A DNA stretch of 64,000 nt from an uncultured Candidatus Binatia bacterium (lineage in GTDB: Bacteria; Desulfobacterota; Binatia; UBA9968; JAJDTQ01): positions 3,505,001 to 3,569,000 of the forward strand of contig OY282432.1 in NCBI GenBank assembly GCA_958295985.1. Reading direction: 5' to 3'. The first letter of the stretch is position 1, and every line of letters starts with the position of its first letter. The translations under genes and the position numbers were made by a program. Below, piece after piece: positions 52,827 through 62,632 of the stretch. The notes under the pieces are model-generated. The model was not told the DNA's origin and ran no database searches. It saw nothing but the letters and a program-made list of their open reading frames with translations.

Positions 52827-52860
52827 TGTGGCGTCCTGCCCGACTGATTCGCATGCCAAG
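52823..52860. repeat. Possible solo end of the CTAGTGT element family (copy E)
   Basis: CTAGTGTGGCGTCCTGCCCG resembles the inverted right end of copy B, CTAGTGTGGTGTCCT. Confidence 0.35.
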
Positions 52861-54130
52861 CCGCGCAGGATTCCCCCATCGAGCTCGTTCACCGTCCGCG
52901 TACCCGTTCTTCTACGGCTGGCTCATCCTGCTGGGAGGCTTTCTCATACTGGTCGTCGACGGCGGCGTGCGCTTTTCCTTCGGGGTCCTGGTCAAGCCAC
53001 TGGCGGCCGAATTCGGGTGGGACCGGGGCGCCATCACGTTCGCCTACACCCTGAACATGCTCGTGTTCGGCTTCGGGCAAATGGTGGCGGGAAGACTGCT
53101 GGACCGGTACGGACCGCGGTTGCTGTTCTCGGTCTCCGCCCTGGTCGCTTCCGCGGGTCTTTTCCTGACCGCCCGCACCAACTCGATCCCGGAGCTTTAC
53201 CTCTACTACGGCGTCGTTACCGCCGTAGGCGTATCGGGAATCACCATCGGCGTGGTGTCGTCAACCGTCTCCCGGTGGTTCAAGAGTCTCCGCGGCTTGA
53301 TCGGCGGCGTCGCCGTCACGGGCACGTCCTTCGGACACTTCGCCGTCATCCCGGCGTTGGCCTACTCTCTCGCGCACTTCGGCTGGCGCGGCTCGTGGAC
53401 CGGCCTCGGAATCCTCGTCTCTGCGGTGGTCGTTCCAGTGGCGCTCGCGGTCATGAAGAAAGAGCCCGCGGACGTCTCCCAATCGCCGTATGAGACCGGC
53501 ATCGCCGCGGCACGGGCCGCGGGCGCGCCCCCTGCCGCCGAACTGCCGCCCAGAGAGGCCTTCCTCTCCCGAAGCTTCCTCTTCGTCGCCGTCGCATACT
53601 TTATCTGTGGCTTTCAGGACTTCTTCTTCGTTACCCATTTCATCCCCTTTGCCACCGATGCCGGCCTGACCAACCAGCACGCATCGAACGTCCAGGGCCT
53701 GGCCGGCCTGCTCAGCCTGCTGGGCGTGCTGGCCTTCCCGGCGCTGACGGAGAAGGCGGGGCACGGCATTCCCCTCTCCTTCATGTTCGTCCTGCGCGCG
53801 GTCTGCTTCGGGTTGCTGATGTTCTCGTCCGGAGAAACCGCCCTGTACACGGCCGCCTTGTTGATGGGGTTCACCCTGATGGCCACGGCGCCGCTTGCCG
53901 CGGCCATGACCGGCGACTACTACGGCGTCAGGAACATCGGCCTGATCACCGGCGCCATCCTTTGGGTCCACCACACGGGCGGCGCCCTGGGCGCTCTGCT
54001 GGGAGGGCTCGCATACGACGCCACCGGGTCCTACGCGGGCATGTTCCTGGCCAGCCTGCTCATGGCGTTCACCGGCGCCGCCGTGTGCCTGGGAATCCGG
54101 CCGCCGGGGCGGACTATTCCTTGCGGGTGA
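52853..54130 (+). CDS. MFS transporter
   Basis: PFFYGWLILLGGFLILVVDGGVRFSFGVLVKPLAAEFGWDRGAITFAYTLNM (MCT/OFA-like). Confidence 0.88.
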   Translation: MPSRAGFPHRARSPSAYPFFYGWLILLGGFLILVVDGGVRFSFGVLVKPLAAEFGWDRGAITFAYTLNMLVFGFGQMVAGRLLDRYGPRLLFSVSALVASAGLFLTARTNSIPELYLYYGVVTAVGVSGITIGVVSSTVSRWFKSLRGLIGGVAVTGTSFGHFAVIPALAYSLAHFGWRGSWTGLGILVSAVVVPVALAVMKKEPADVSQSPYETGIAAARAAGAPPAAELPPREAFLSRSFLFVAVAYFICGFQDFFFVTHFIPFATDAGLTNQHASNVQGLAGLLSLLGVLAFPALTEKAGHGIPLSFMFVLRAVCFGLLMFSSGETALYTAALLMGFTLMATAPLAAAMTGDYYGVRNIGLITGAILWVHHTGGALGALLGGLAYDATGSYAGMFLASLLMAFTGAAVCLGIRPPGRTIPCG

Positions 54131-55256
54131 CGCGAAAGCGCGACATGAAACGACCGTCGATCCAGTGCTTGAGGAGCCGGCACCAGCGGGCGTGGACCGC
54201 CCGTCCCTTGTAGTCCATCAGCGCCTTGCCGTCGCCGGTGTTGAGAAGCCGCAGGAAATCATGCTGCGGCTCATGGCGAGCCAACGCCTCACCGCGCGTG
54301 AGCGAGCCGATGTTGCGCCAGAGGACCGGCCCCTGCCGGACCGCGTACACTCCCGCCTTGGGCGCGCCGCCCCCTGCCACGGCGCCGCTATCTCCCACCG
54401 CAAAGACATTCGCCGCGCCGGTCGACTGGAGGGTGTCGCGGGTGAGCAGGAAACCTCTCGGGTCTTTCGGAAGGGCCATGCTCTCCAACACCGGCGGCGG
54501 CGCCGCGCCGGTGGCCAGCACAACCAAGTCCGCTGGGATGCGGTGGCCGTCGGCGCAAACCACATCTTCGTCGCTGACCCGTATCACTCGCTTGCCGGCG
54601 ATGACGTTCACGTTGCGCGCCGCGAGCAGGCTCTCCACCTTGCGCAAGGCCCGGGGGGACAACCCGCGGCCGATGCGCTCTCGGGCGTCGACCACGCTCA
54701 CGGTATGGCGCACCGCTCCCAGCACCCGGCGAATGTAGGAGGGCAGGCACAGGCTGATCTCGATACCGCCCACGCCGCCGCCCATGACGAGCACCCGGAC
54801 CCCTTCCGGTCGCCGCCGGCTGAGCCCCTGCAAACGCTCGTAAAGCCGCATGAGAAACGTCTGCATGGGCTTGACCGGCACCCATGCCGCCCCGGACACC
54901 GCAATGCCCGCGGTGCCCGGAACCGACCCGACCCCGACGGACAACACGTCGAACCTCACGGGCCCGTGCTCCTCGAAGCGCACCGATCGAGCCTCGATAT
55001 CCACGGCGCGTGCAGGCTCCACCACGAGTTCGGCCCGGGCGGCGTTGGCGAGACTCCGGAGATCGATCTCCAGCCTCCCGGGTGGGTACTGGCCGGTCAA
55101 CGTCCCGGGCAGCATCCCCGAATAGGTGGCCACGGCAAAGCTCGAGACGCACACCAGTCGGGCGTCGGGAATGGGAGCCCTGCGCCACATGTGAAGGACG
55201 TGGGCGTTGGTGTGCCCGATGCCGAGGAGGACGATCTGCGGCCCGGGGCGGTTCAC
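54114..55256 (-). CDS. NAD(P)/FAD-dependent pyridine nucleotide-disulfide oxidoreductase (NDH-2-like)
   Basis: VLLGIGHTNAHVLHMWRR; VLVMGGGVGGIEISLCL; TGAANVFAVGDSGA. Confidence 0.88.
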   Translation of the reverse strand: MNRPGPQIVLLGIGHTNAHVLHMWRRAPIPDARLVCVSSFAVATYSGMLPGTLTGQYPPGRLEIDLRSLANAARAELVVEPARAVDIEARSVRFEEHGPVRFDVLSVGVGSVPGTAGIAVSGAAWVPVKPMQTFLMRLYERLQGLSRRRPEGVRVLVMGGGVGGIEISLCLPSYIRRVLGAVRHTVSVVDARERIGRGLSPRALRKVESLLAARNVNVIAGKRVIRVSDEDVVCADGHRIPADLVVLATGAAPPPVLESMALPKDPRGFLLTRDTLQSTGAANVFAVGDSGAVAGGGAPKAGVYAVRQGPVLWRNIGSLTRGEALARHEPQHDFLRLLNTGDGKALMDYKGRAVHARWCRLLKHWIDGRFMSRFRVTRKE

Positions 55257-55507
55257 CTAGGAGTCTCCGCCGTAGGAGTTGCTGAGGCAATAATAGAGAA
55301 CCGCCAGCAGGGTTGGCGAAGCGATGATCAGGGTGGAGGGTCGGAGGGTGGCAGCGAAGGAGTCCGAGGTTCGGGAGTGAGAACTTGGGATGGTTCTAAC
55401 TACGCTCAACATCGGCGAATGGCCCCTCTTTTTTGATGACAGCGGTCTCAAACCAGCGTTTATCTCGCCATCATCGGCTGCAACCGCTTGACATTGAGCA
55501 CCAAGAC

Positions 55508-56845
55508 TGAGGTGGTCCCGGTTCATAGGACAGGATGGCGGCTGAAATAAGGTGTATTCCAGAGTTGGTCATGCCGCCAGAGTCCTGGTTATCATGTCTT
55601 CGTGATGTGGTCGAGCCGGTGGAGGGGCGGGTGAGCCATGGGGCTGATCCGCTCCCTCCAACGGCTTGCCGTTCTCATAGACCTCGGTCGGGGTTGCGCC
55701 AGCGAGGGCGGAGTGGGGCCTGATGTTGTTGTAGAAGTCCATCCAGGTTCCGATGACCCGTTGGGCCGCGAAGCCATCGGTGAGTTCGTGCAGGTAGACG
55801 ACCTCGTACTTGAGGGAGCGCCAGAGACGCTCGATGAAGATGTTGTCCAGGCATCGTCCTCTGCCGTCCATGGAGATGGCGATCCCGGCGTCTTTGAGCA
55901 CACCGGTGAACTCGATGCTGGTGAACTGGCTGCCCTGGTCGGTATTGAAGATCTGAGGCCGGTCGTAGCGCTCCATGGCGTCAGCCAGAGTCTCGACGCA
56001 GAACCGAGCATCCAGGGTGTTGGACAGCCGCCAGGAGAGCACTCGACGGGTGGCCCAGTCCATGACGGCTACCAAGTACAAGAAGCCGCGCTGAACGGGA
56101 ATGTAGGTGATGTCCGCCGCTCAGACCTGATTGGGCCGCTTGATGGCGAGCCTCTTGAGAAGATAGGGGTAGACCCGGTGCCGGGGATGCCGGGTGGTGG
56201 TCCGGGGCGCTTGCTAGATGCCCTGTAGCCCCATCAACCGCATCAGACGCCGAACCCCCGGTGGCGACCCGTACGGACGCCATCCCGCCACAAATGACGG
56301 ACCATCTGGCGACTGCCGTAGAACGGGTCGTTCAGAAACAGCTCGTCAATGCGACGCATCAACGCCAGGTTCTGCGGGCTCGCCCCCTTGGGCCTGTGGT
56401 ACAGCAAGGATCGACTCAAGGAAAGCAAGCGGCATTGACAGCTCAAGCTGAGCTTCGGATGGCAGCGCCGGACCGTGGCCCTGCGTCCCTCCCGGCTCAC
56501 TACTTGAGCCCTTTGGCCAAAAAATCCCGCTCCACCGTCAACTCCCCGACCTTCGCATGCAGATCCCGAACCTCCGCCTCAGGGTCCCCCCGAGACCGCT
56601 CCGCTCCCTTCGAGAATACCTCCCGCAACCCCTCCACCCCTCGCTGCTTCCAGGCGCTCACTTGGTTCGGATGGACCTTGTGCCGCGCCGCGATCTCCTG
56701 GATCGTCTTGTCCCCTCGCAACGCTTCCAGCTATACTTTCGCCTTGAACTCCCCCGTGTTGCGACGTCGTGTTGCCATTTCGTATCCCTCCTTCCGTCGG
56801 TGGAATACACCTTAGCAACCTGTCCAATTTTCCGGGACCACCTCA
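55508..56845 (-). mobile_element. IS3-family insertion sequence, copy 1 (defective)
   Basis: TGAGGTGGTCCCGG...CCGGGACCACCTCA inverted ends; orfA EIAARHKVHPNQVSAWKQRG; orfB NTDQGSQFTSIEFTGVL...GRGRCLDNIFIERLWRSLKYE. Confidence 0.92.
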
Positions 56846-57150
56846 TTGAGGAAGGACCGCTGTTTCGGCGGATCGCAAAGGTGGCGGGCGGATCCTGGAT
56901 CGGGATCACCGCGCGGTCCATGCGACGGACCGTGGCAGCCCGGGCCGCCGATGCCGGCGTCACCGGCCGCGTGAGCGGTCATTCGTTGCGGGTGGGCGCC
57001 GCTTAGTCTCTCGCCAGCGCGGGCGTGGGCCTCGCTGAGATGCAGGTAGCCGGCCGGTGGAAGTCCACGGCCATGCCCGCCCGGTATGCCCGTGGCGAGA
57101 TGGCGGGACGCGGGGCCGTGGCCCGGTTGCGGTACGGCCCGGTAAGCCTG
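56846..57150 (+). pseudogene. Tyrosine recombinase/integrase C-terminal fragment with in-frame TAG
   Basis: SMRRTVAARAADAGVTGRVSGHSLRVGAA*SLASAGVGLAEMQVAGRWKSTAMPARYARGEMAGRGAVARLRYG; GHSLRVGAA and YAR catalytic context. Confidence 0.75.
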
Positions 57151-57163
57151 TACTGTGTGGGGA

Positions 57164-58075
57164 ATGATGGTTCGGGAGTTAAGATGCCGTGTGTGCGGCG
57201 CAGATGATTGCAGGGTCCTGTGCGATACGCCTAACCACGTGCCCGGAGAGCAGAAAACGATTCGCCATTGCAAGTGCAAATTTTGCGGCTCCGTTTTCGT
57301 AGGTACCCAGTTCAGTTCTTGTGATCTGACTAATGCCTACGCAATTATGGACATGGCCGCCTACTACCGTGAAATTGAAAAAGAGAACAACAGGAAAATG
57401 GATGTTGCGGTCGAATACCTACTGCGAACACAGACACGCTTCGCAAACATCCTTGACGTAGGAGCAGGACTTGGGCTTTTTTTGAAACGCTTGGCCGATG
57501 CCGGCTTCACCCATTTAGCGGGGCATGAAATCCCTCTCGACTCTCCGTCCCCTCCCTCTTTTCCGGGAAACTCCTACAGCGACCATGACTACAGCACCAT
57601 ACCATCGGACCACTTCGATGTGGTGACGTTATTGGATGTTGCCGAACACGTACCGGAGCCTCAGTTGCTATTCGATGCCTGCTACCGGGTCTTGAAGCCG
57701 GGTGGGGTCGTTTATTTTCACACGCCGGTGGTAAGCCGTAGCGACCGGATCATGCATTTCCTGCAACGATTGCCCGTGGTCAGCCGGATCGGGCGAATCT
57801 GGCAACGTGGACGAACCTCCATTTACCATTTGGAAAATTACACCCCGCAAGCCTTACACCATTTGCTTCAGAAAGCTGGATTTGTCGATACGCATATCAA
57901 GCAGTGCAATGAGCTTTCTTGGCCGGTCAGCTCCTATGTCCGTGGCTATTTGATACGACCAACGGGGTTGCCCGAATGGCTGACGCCCCCCTTGACCTTC
58001 ATCCTTTCCCCGCTCCTCAAATCGTCATTCTTCAACGCGAATAAGGCCATCGTAAGTTCCAAGAAAGCCGACTGA
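57164..58075 (+). CDS. Class I SAM-dependent methyltransferase with N-terminal Zn-ribbon
   Basis: CRVCGADDCRVLC...CKCKFCGSVFVG; ILDVGAGLGLFLKRLADAGF; DHFDVVTLLDVAEHVPEPQLLFDACYRVLKPGG. Confidence 0.9.
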   Translation: MMVRELRCRVCGADDCRVLCDTPNHVPGEQKTIRHCKCKFCGSVFVGTQFSSCDLTNAYAIMDMAAYYREIEKENNRKMDVAVEYLLRTQTRFANILDVGAGLGLFLKRLADAGFTHLAGHEIPLDSPSPPSFPGNSYSDHDYSTIPSDHFDVVTLLDVAEHVPEPQLLFDACYRVLKPGGVVYFHTPVVSRSDRIMHFLQRLPVVSRIGRIWQRGRTSIYHLENYTPQALHHLLQKAGFVDTHIKQCNELSWPVSSYVRGYLIRPTGLPEWLTPPLTFILSPLLKSSFFNANKAIVSSKKAD

Positions 58076-58408
58076 CGGTCGGCAAGGCGCGCCCGCGGGG
58101 CTCGGTTGCGGTACGGCCGGTAGTCGCCCATCGCACTACGGCCGGTGACCTAACCGCCGCGTCGGCTTCGGTGGTGAGGGGACCTAACCCCAATCACCCC
58201 GCAGCGCCCGCGCCCTCGGGCATGGCTTCGTCACAGCTGGCGCCTGCCGACGCCACCGCGCCCCGAAACCCTTACCTGCGTGAAGACTCTTTCGGAATTT
58301 CGCCATGCCGCATGATTCCGCTGGAACACCGGCGCCGCAACCCGTTTGGGGCAATACATAGCGGCAAAAAGAAAATGGCGACGGACGGTAAACGCCGGGG
58401 AGGGTCTC

Positions 58409-59745
58409 TGAGGTGATCCGGTTCATAGGACAGGATGGCGGCTGAAATAAGGTGTATTCCAGAGTTGGTCATGCCGCCAGAGTCCTGGTTATCATGTCTT
58501 CGTGATGTGGTCGAGCCGGTGGAGGGGCGGGTGAGCCATGGGGCTGATCCGCTCCCTCCAACGGCTTGCCGTTCTCATAGACCTCGGTCGGGGTTGCGCC
58601 AGCGAGGGCGGAGTGGGGCCTGATGTTGTTGTAGAAGTCCATCCAGGTTCCGATGACCCGTTGGGCCGCGAAGCCATCGGTGAGTTCGTGCAGGTAGACG
58701 ACCTCGTACTTGAGGGAGCGCCAGAGACGCTCGATGAAGATGTTGTCCAGGCATCGTCCTCTGCCGTCCATGGAGATGGCGATCCCGGCGTCTTTGAGCA
58801 CACCGGTGAACTCGATGCTGGTGAACTGGCTGCCCTGGTCGGTATTGAAGATCTGAGGCCGGTCGTAGCGCTCCATGGCGTCAGCCAGAGTCTCGACGCA
58901 GAACCGAGCATCCAGGGTGTTGGACAGCCGCCAGGAGAGCACTCGACGGGTGGCCCAGTCCATGACGGCTACCAAGTACAAGAAGCCGCGCTGAACGGGA
59001 ATGTAGGTGATGTCCGCCGCCCAGACCTGATTGGGCCGCTTGATGGCGAGCCTCTTGAGAAGATAGGGGTAGACCCGGTGCCGGGGATGCCGGGTGGTGG
59101 TCCGGGGCGCTTGCTAGATGCCCTGTAGCCCCATCAACCGCATCAGACGCCGAACCCCCGGTGGCGACCCGTACGGACGCCATCCCGCCACAAATGACGG
59201 ACCATCTGGCGACTGCCGTAGAACGGGTCGTTCAGAAACAGCTCGTCAATGCGACGCATCAACGCCAGGTTCTGCGGGCTCGCCCCCTTGGGCCTGTGGT
59301 ACAGCAAGGATCGACTCAAGGAAAGCAAGCGGCATTGACAGCTCAAGCTGAGCTTCGGATGGCAGCGCCGGACCGTGGCCCTGCGTCCCTCCCGGCTCAC
59401 TACTTGAGCCCTTTGGCCAAAAAATCCCGCTCCACCGTCAACTCCCCGACCTTCGCATGCAGATCCCGAACCTCCGCCTCAGGGTCCCCCCGAGACCGCT
59501 CCGCTCCCTTCGAGAATACCTCCCGCAACCCCTCCACCCCTCGCTGCTTCCAGGCGCTCACTTGGTTCGGATGGACCTTGTGCCGCGCCGCGATCTCCTG
59601 GATCGTCTTGTCCCCTCGCAACGCTTCCAGCTATACTTTCGCCTTGAACTCCCCCGTGTTGCGACGTCGTGTTGCCATTTCGTATCCCTCCTTCCGTCGG
59701 TGGAATACACCTTAGCAACCTGTCCAATTTTCCGAGACCACCTCA
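58409..59745 (-). mobile_element. IS3-family insertion sequence, copy 2 (defective, near-identical to copy 1)
   Basis: Internal sequence matches copy 1 apart from one noticed SNP; both tips altered (GGTGATCCGG left, CCGAGACCACC right). Confidence 0.92.
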
Positions 59746-61094
59746 TATGGCTCATCTTTGATAAGAATCATCGGAGTTTTTCCGGCTACGGAATGCGTAA
59801 GACTGCGGACCTCCGCTACATTCAGGACTTCACCAAACTGGGGGTCGACCTGACGCGCCATATTGCGGATTTTTTGAACATCGTCTACATTGAGGGGCTC
59901 GTTGGTTGTTACTCGTAACGAGGTTCTATCCCGCCAGCATACGAATTGATAGCCGGTGATCTTTGGCACACTGCGGACAACATGAGAAACTGCTTCGGAG
60001 TGTAAAATCCGGCCAGCAGGTAACACGACGAAAGAATTGCTGCGCCCGACAACCCGGTCAAAGGAGAGAGTTGAACAGTTCGCAGCCAGTCGGAACCTGT
60101 CCCCGACTTCGTATAGGTCGTTCAACTTGTAGCGGAAAAGTGGCGTACAGCGTCGAAACAAGGATGTGACAAAAACCTCCTGTAACGCCGATCCAGCGGC
60201 ATATTCGAGCAGGTAACTGTTCCAGAGTACCCGATAACCACCTGTCGGATGAGTGTGCGCAATGAGGCCCGTTTCAACGGAACCGTACTCCATTCCCAGC
60301 GGCGCGTGAAAGGTATTCTCGATCCGTGTTTTCGAATCCTCGAAGGGAAACCCTTCTGCTGCGCCAATTACCGCTTTCAAACCCAAACCAGCAATGGCTG
60401 AGGATAAGTGACTGTTTATCCTTGACAAGCGATCCAGGTAGCATGAGTAGCCAATTATAAAATGGGCATTAGACTTGACGAGGTAATCTCCAGCCTTTCT
60501 CAACGCGGAGTCCGACATATCGTAGCAAGAGTATCTCTTGTAGTTTTGAATTCGATCCTTGATCGACCGGATGTAGCCGTTCAGGACTCTTCTCCATCCC
60601 TCCCCCAGTAAGTGCGCATGTCCCCAATATAACAATAGACGATCACCTGGGTCAATTCCGTACCATGATCGGGCAAGCCACGCATCCTCTCTGTTCTCAT
60701 CATACTCTGTCTTCCAGGTGGGAATCTGTATCGGCATTGCTGTGCTTCCACCAGTTATCCGCTTGCGATTCGGACGAGGGTTCTGGTGCCAGTAGAGGAT
60801 ACTCCTGTCCTGGAAAACCTCCCTGGTAAGCGGCGGCATCACAGCCATGTATTGGCGCAACGAATCAAATGCTTTGGGTAGGTTAAACTGTTTGGTCAAA
60901 TTTTGATAGTACGGGATGTTTTGTACCGACCACTTCCACAAACTGTTGATTCGTTCAAGTTGGTATTGTGCGATTCGAGAGGACGACCACCTTCGATGAA
61001 CGCGATCAAGAACCATCAATCGAGACTTGGAAATCCTGCCCATCATTGCAAACAGCAGTGTCGTGTGGCAGCCGTGCGCGTCGCACGCTACCAA
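59712..61094 (-). CDS. PaaK/CapK-like adenylate-forming ligase, 3' end supplied by IS copy 2
   Basis: KRITGGSTAMPIQIPTWKTEYDENREDAWLARSWYGIDPGDRLLLYWG...GMEYGSVETGLIAHTHP...; last residues EVVSENWTGC are encoded by the IS terminus. Confidence 0.82.
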   Translation of the reverse strand: MVACDAHGCHTTLLFAMMGRISKSRLMVLDRVHRRWSSSRIAQYQLERINSLWKWSVQNIPYYQNLTKQFNLPKAFDSLRQYMAVMPPLTREVFQDRSILYWHQNPRPNRKRITGGSTAMPIQIPTWKTEYDENREDAWLARSWYGIDPGDRLLLYWGHAHLLGEGWRRVLNGYIRSIKDRIQNYKRYSCYDMSDSALRKAGDYLVKSNAHFIIGYSCYLDRLSRINSHLSSAIAGLGLKAVIGAAEGFPFEDSKTRIENTFHAPLGMEYGSVETGLIAHTHPTGGYRVLWNSYLLEYAAGSALQEVFVTSLFRRCTPLFRYKLNDLYEVGDRFRLAANCSTLSFDRVVGRSNSFVVLPAGRILHSEAVSHVVRSVPKITGYQFVCWRDRTSLRVTTNEPLNVDDVQKIRNMARQVDPQFGEVLNVAEVRSLTHSVAGKTPMILIKDEPYEVVSENWTGC

Positions 61095-61101
61095 TCTAAC
61101 G

Positions 61102-62547
61102 TCATAGAGTCCACTTCCTCAAGTAGGACCGCCATCCGTGAGGGACCATGAATGGCCGTGACAGTACAGGTGTTAACTTCTCTTCGACTACAACCACTCC
61201 ATTCTGATACACCCGCGACCCCATGTCTACTGAAGCAGGCTGCTGTAGTGGCATATCGGGGGCCTGTAGCAGCGGCAGAGCCTCCGGTCGGTAACCCATC
61301 AGTCTCCATGCAACCCGGTCAGCTAGGGCCGGTTCGTCTGCGAATATCAACGTCCCACAGTCCACGGGTCTCGGCGCAAGAGGCCCGTTACCTTCGCCAC
61401 CGACGATACCATCGATTAGCGCCAAGTGTCGTCGTTGCACGTTCTGATGTAAAATCCCAAGATGATCTCCAGATTGCACTATTCGAGCGAGATCAAGCGT
61501 CATCCGCCATGCGGTATCATTGCCGTGCCAAGCCCCCCCACGAATCACTCCAAGTCGCCGCAAGGAACCATTTAGCAAGTATTGCAGGCTCTCCATACAC
61601 CCCTGCAAGGGAGCCCCCGGTTCCCGGCGGTGCAGCCAGTCATGGAAACTCGAAAGAGGACTTGCGAAAGCGTGTTTTGTCGGAAACTCGTCGCCCCCAC
61701 GCAACGGCGATCCAAAGCGATGGTGTGCCAAACAATCCTTGTGGCCAACGGCACCGACAAACCCTTTCAACACACAGGTCAGACCAACCTTTTCATGGAC
61801 CTTCAGCTTTGGCAAACTGATTACAACTTGCGCATCGAGTACGGACCGATTGATCACATATACATGGGAACCTCCAGAATGATAGCGGTCCGTCCGATCA
61901 GGATTGTAGTCCATGACACGGAAAGGAGACATCAACCCCTTCCCCTTTGCCAGCAAGCTGTTCTCACCCAGATCAAAGAAAACTGCCGGCGACTCTACAT
62001 CACGACTATAAACCCTCTTGGTATTTCCAAGAACCCCCTTTTCTGCCACAAAGAGCCGTAGATCCTCGGCACGCACATAAGCCCCCTGCGCAGCGTAGAA
62101 CTCAATCACACGATCCGCACCGGTGTCTGCAAGCACATTAGACCACCGGCAAGACTGTAGGGGGGCATTTCCAAATACAACTTTTCCGTCTGGTCCAGTG
62201 GCAATTAACACATAATCGATCAATGCGCGCAGGACCGAGCCATGAATACACTTGGCTAGAAAACAACGTGCAGTTTCCGTCGATCTCCTGTGGTAAACAA
62301 AGTTACAGAGAATGAACACGCGGCTATGAGGCAATATATAGCTCCCTAGTGGATTCCACGAAGAACTACCAAAGCGATGTCGGTCCAGCCCGGCATCCGC
62401 CAGTACCTGTCTCACCATCCGGTAAACCGGATTCTCCACCTTCGAGATGGGCTCGAATGGATATTCAGGGAAACGCTCGCTAGGGGAGAAAAATTCAGTC
62501 CCGCTCGGATATTGCAGGCCGCGTTGAGTAGCTATAGATACGTTCAT
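61102..62547 (-). CDS. DUF362-domain protein
   Basis: AQVVISLPKLKVHEKVGLTCVLKGFVGAVGHKDCLAHHRFG...AWHGNDTAWRMTLDLARI...LIDGIVGGEGNGPLAPRPV. Confidence 0.82.
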   Translation of the reverse strand: MNVSIATQRGLQYPSGTEFFSPSERFPEYPFEPISKVENPVYRMVRQVLADAGLDRHRFGSSSWNPLGSYILPHSRVFILCNFVYHRRSTETARCFLAKCIHGSVLRALIDYVLIATGPDGKVVFGNAPLQSCRWSNVLADTGADRVIEFYAAQGAYVRAEDLRLFVAEKGVLGNTKRVYSRDVESPAVFFDLGENSLLAKGKGLMSPFRVMDYNPDRTDRYHSGGSHVYVINRSVLDAQVVISLPKLKVHEKVGLTCVLKGFVGAVGHKDCLAHHRFGSPLRGGDEFPTKHAFASPLSSFHDWLHRREPGAPLQGCMESLQYLLNGSLRRLGVIRGGAWHGNDTAWRMTLDLARIVQSGDHLGILHQNVQRRHLALIDGIVGGEGNGPLAPRPVDCGTLIFADEPALADRVAWRLMGYRPEALPLLQAPDMPLQQPASVDMGSRVYQNGVVVVEEKLTPVLSRPFMVPHGWRSYLRKWTL

Positions 62548-62632
62548 GGCGTGCGTAGCTCTCTCCTTGCCCAATTGCTATGCTCCAGCAACCGGGTTGT
62601 TTAGGCAGAAATAGTCGAACCTCCGGAGTGGT

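Noticed and set aside
55257-55526. 89 aa ORF ending in a hydrophobic stretch (LIIASPTLLAVLYYCLSNSYGGDS)
   Set aside because: Start lies within the IS terminus, with no homology recognised; likely chance ORF in intergenic DNA
55508-59745. TAG codons at conserved Ser, Tyr and Gln positions in the IS copies and the integrase fragment, suggesting amber recoding
   Set aside because: TAG is used as a normal stop by intact genes here (for example 1500, 19958, 52826), and the same IS copies also carry a frameshift and a TGA; simple decay is enough
55508-59745. Classical composite transposon bounded by two IS copies
   Set aside because: Both IS copies are transposase-defective, copy 2 has altered tips, and no target duplication was recognised; an accretion or recombination origin fits better
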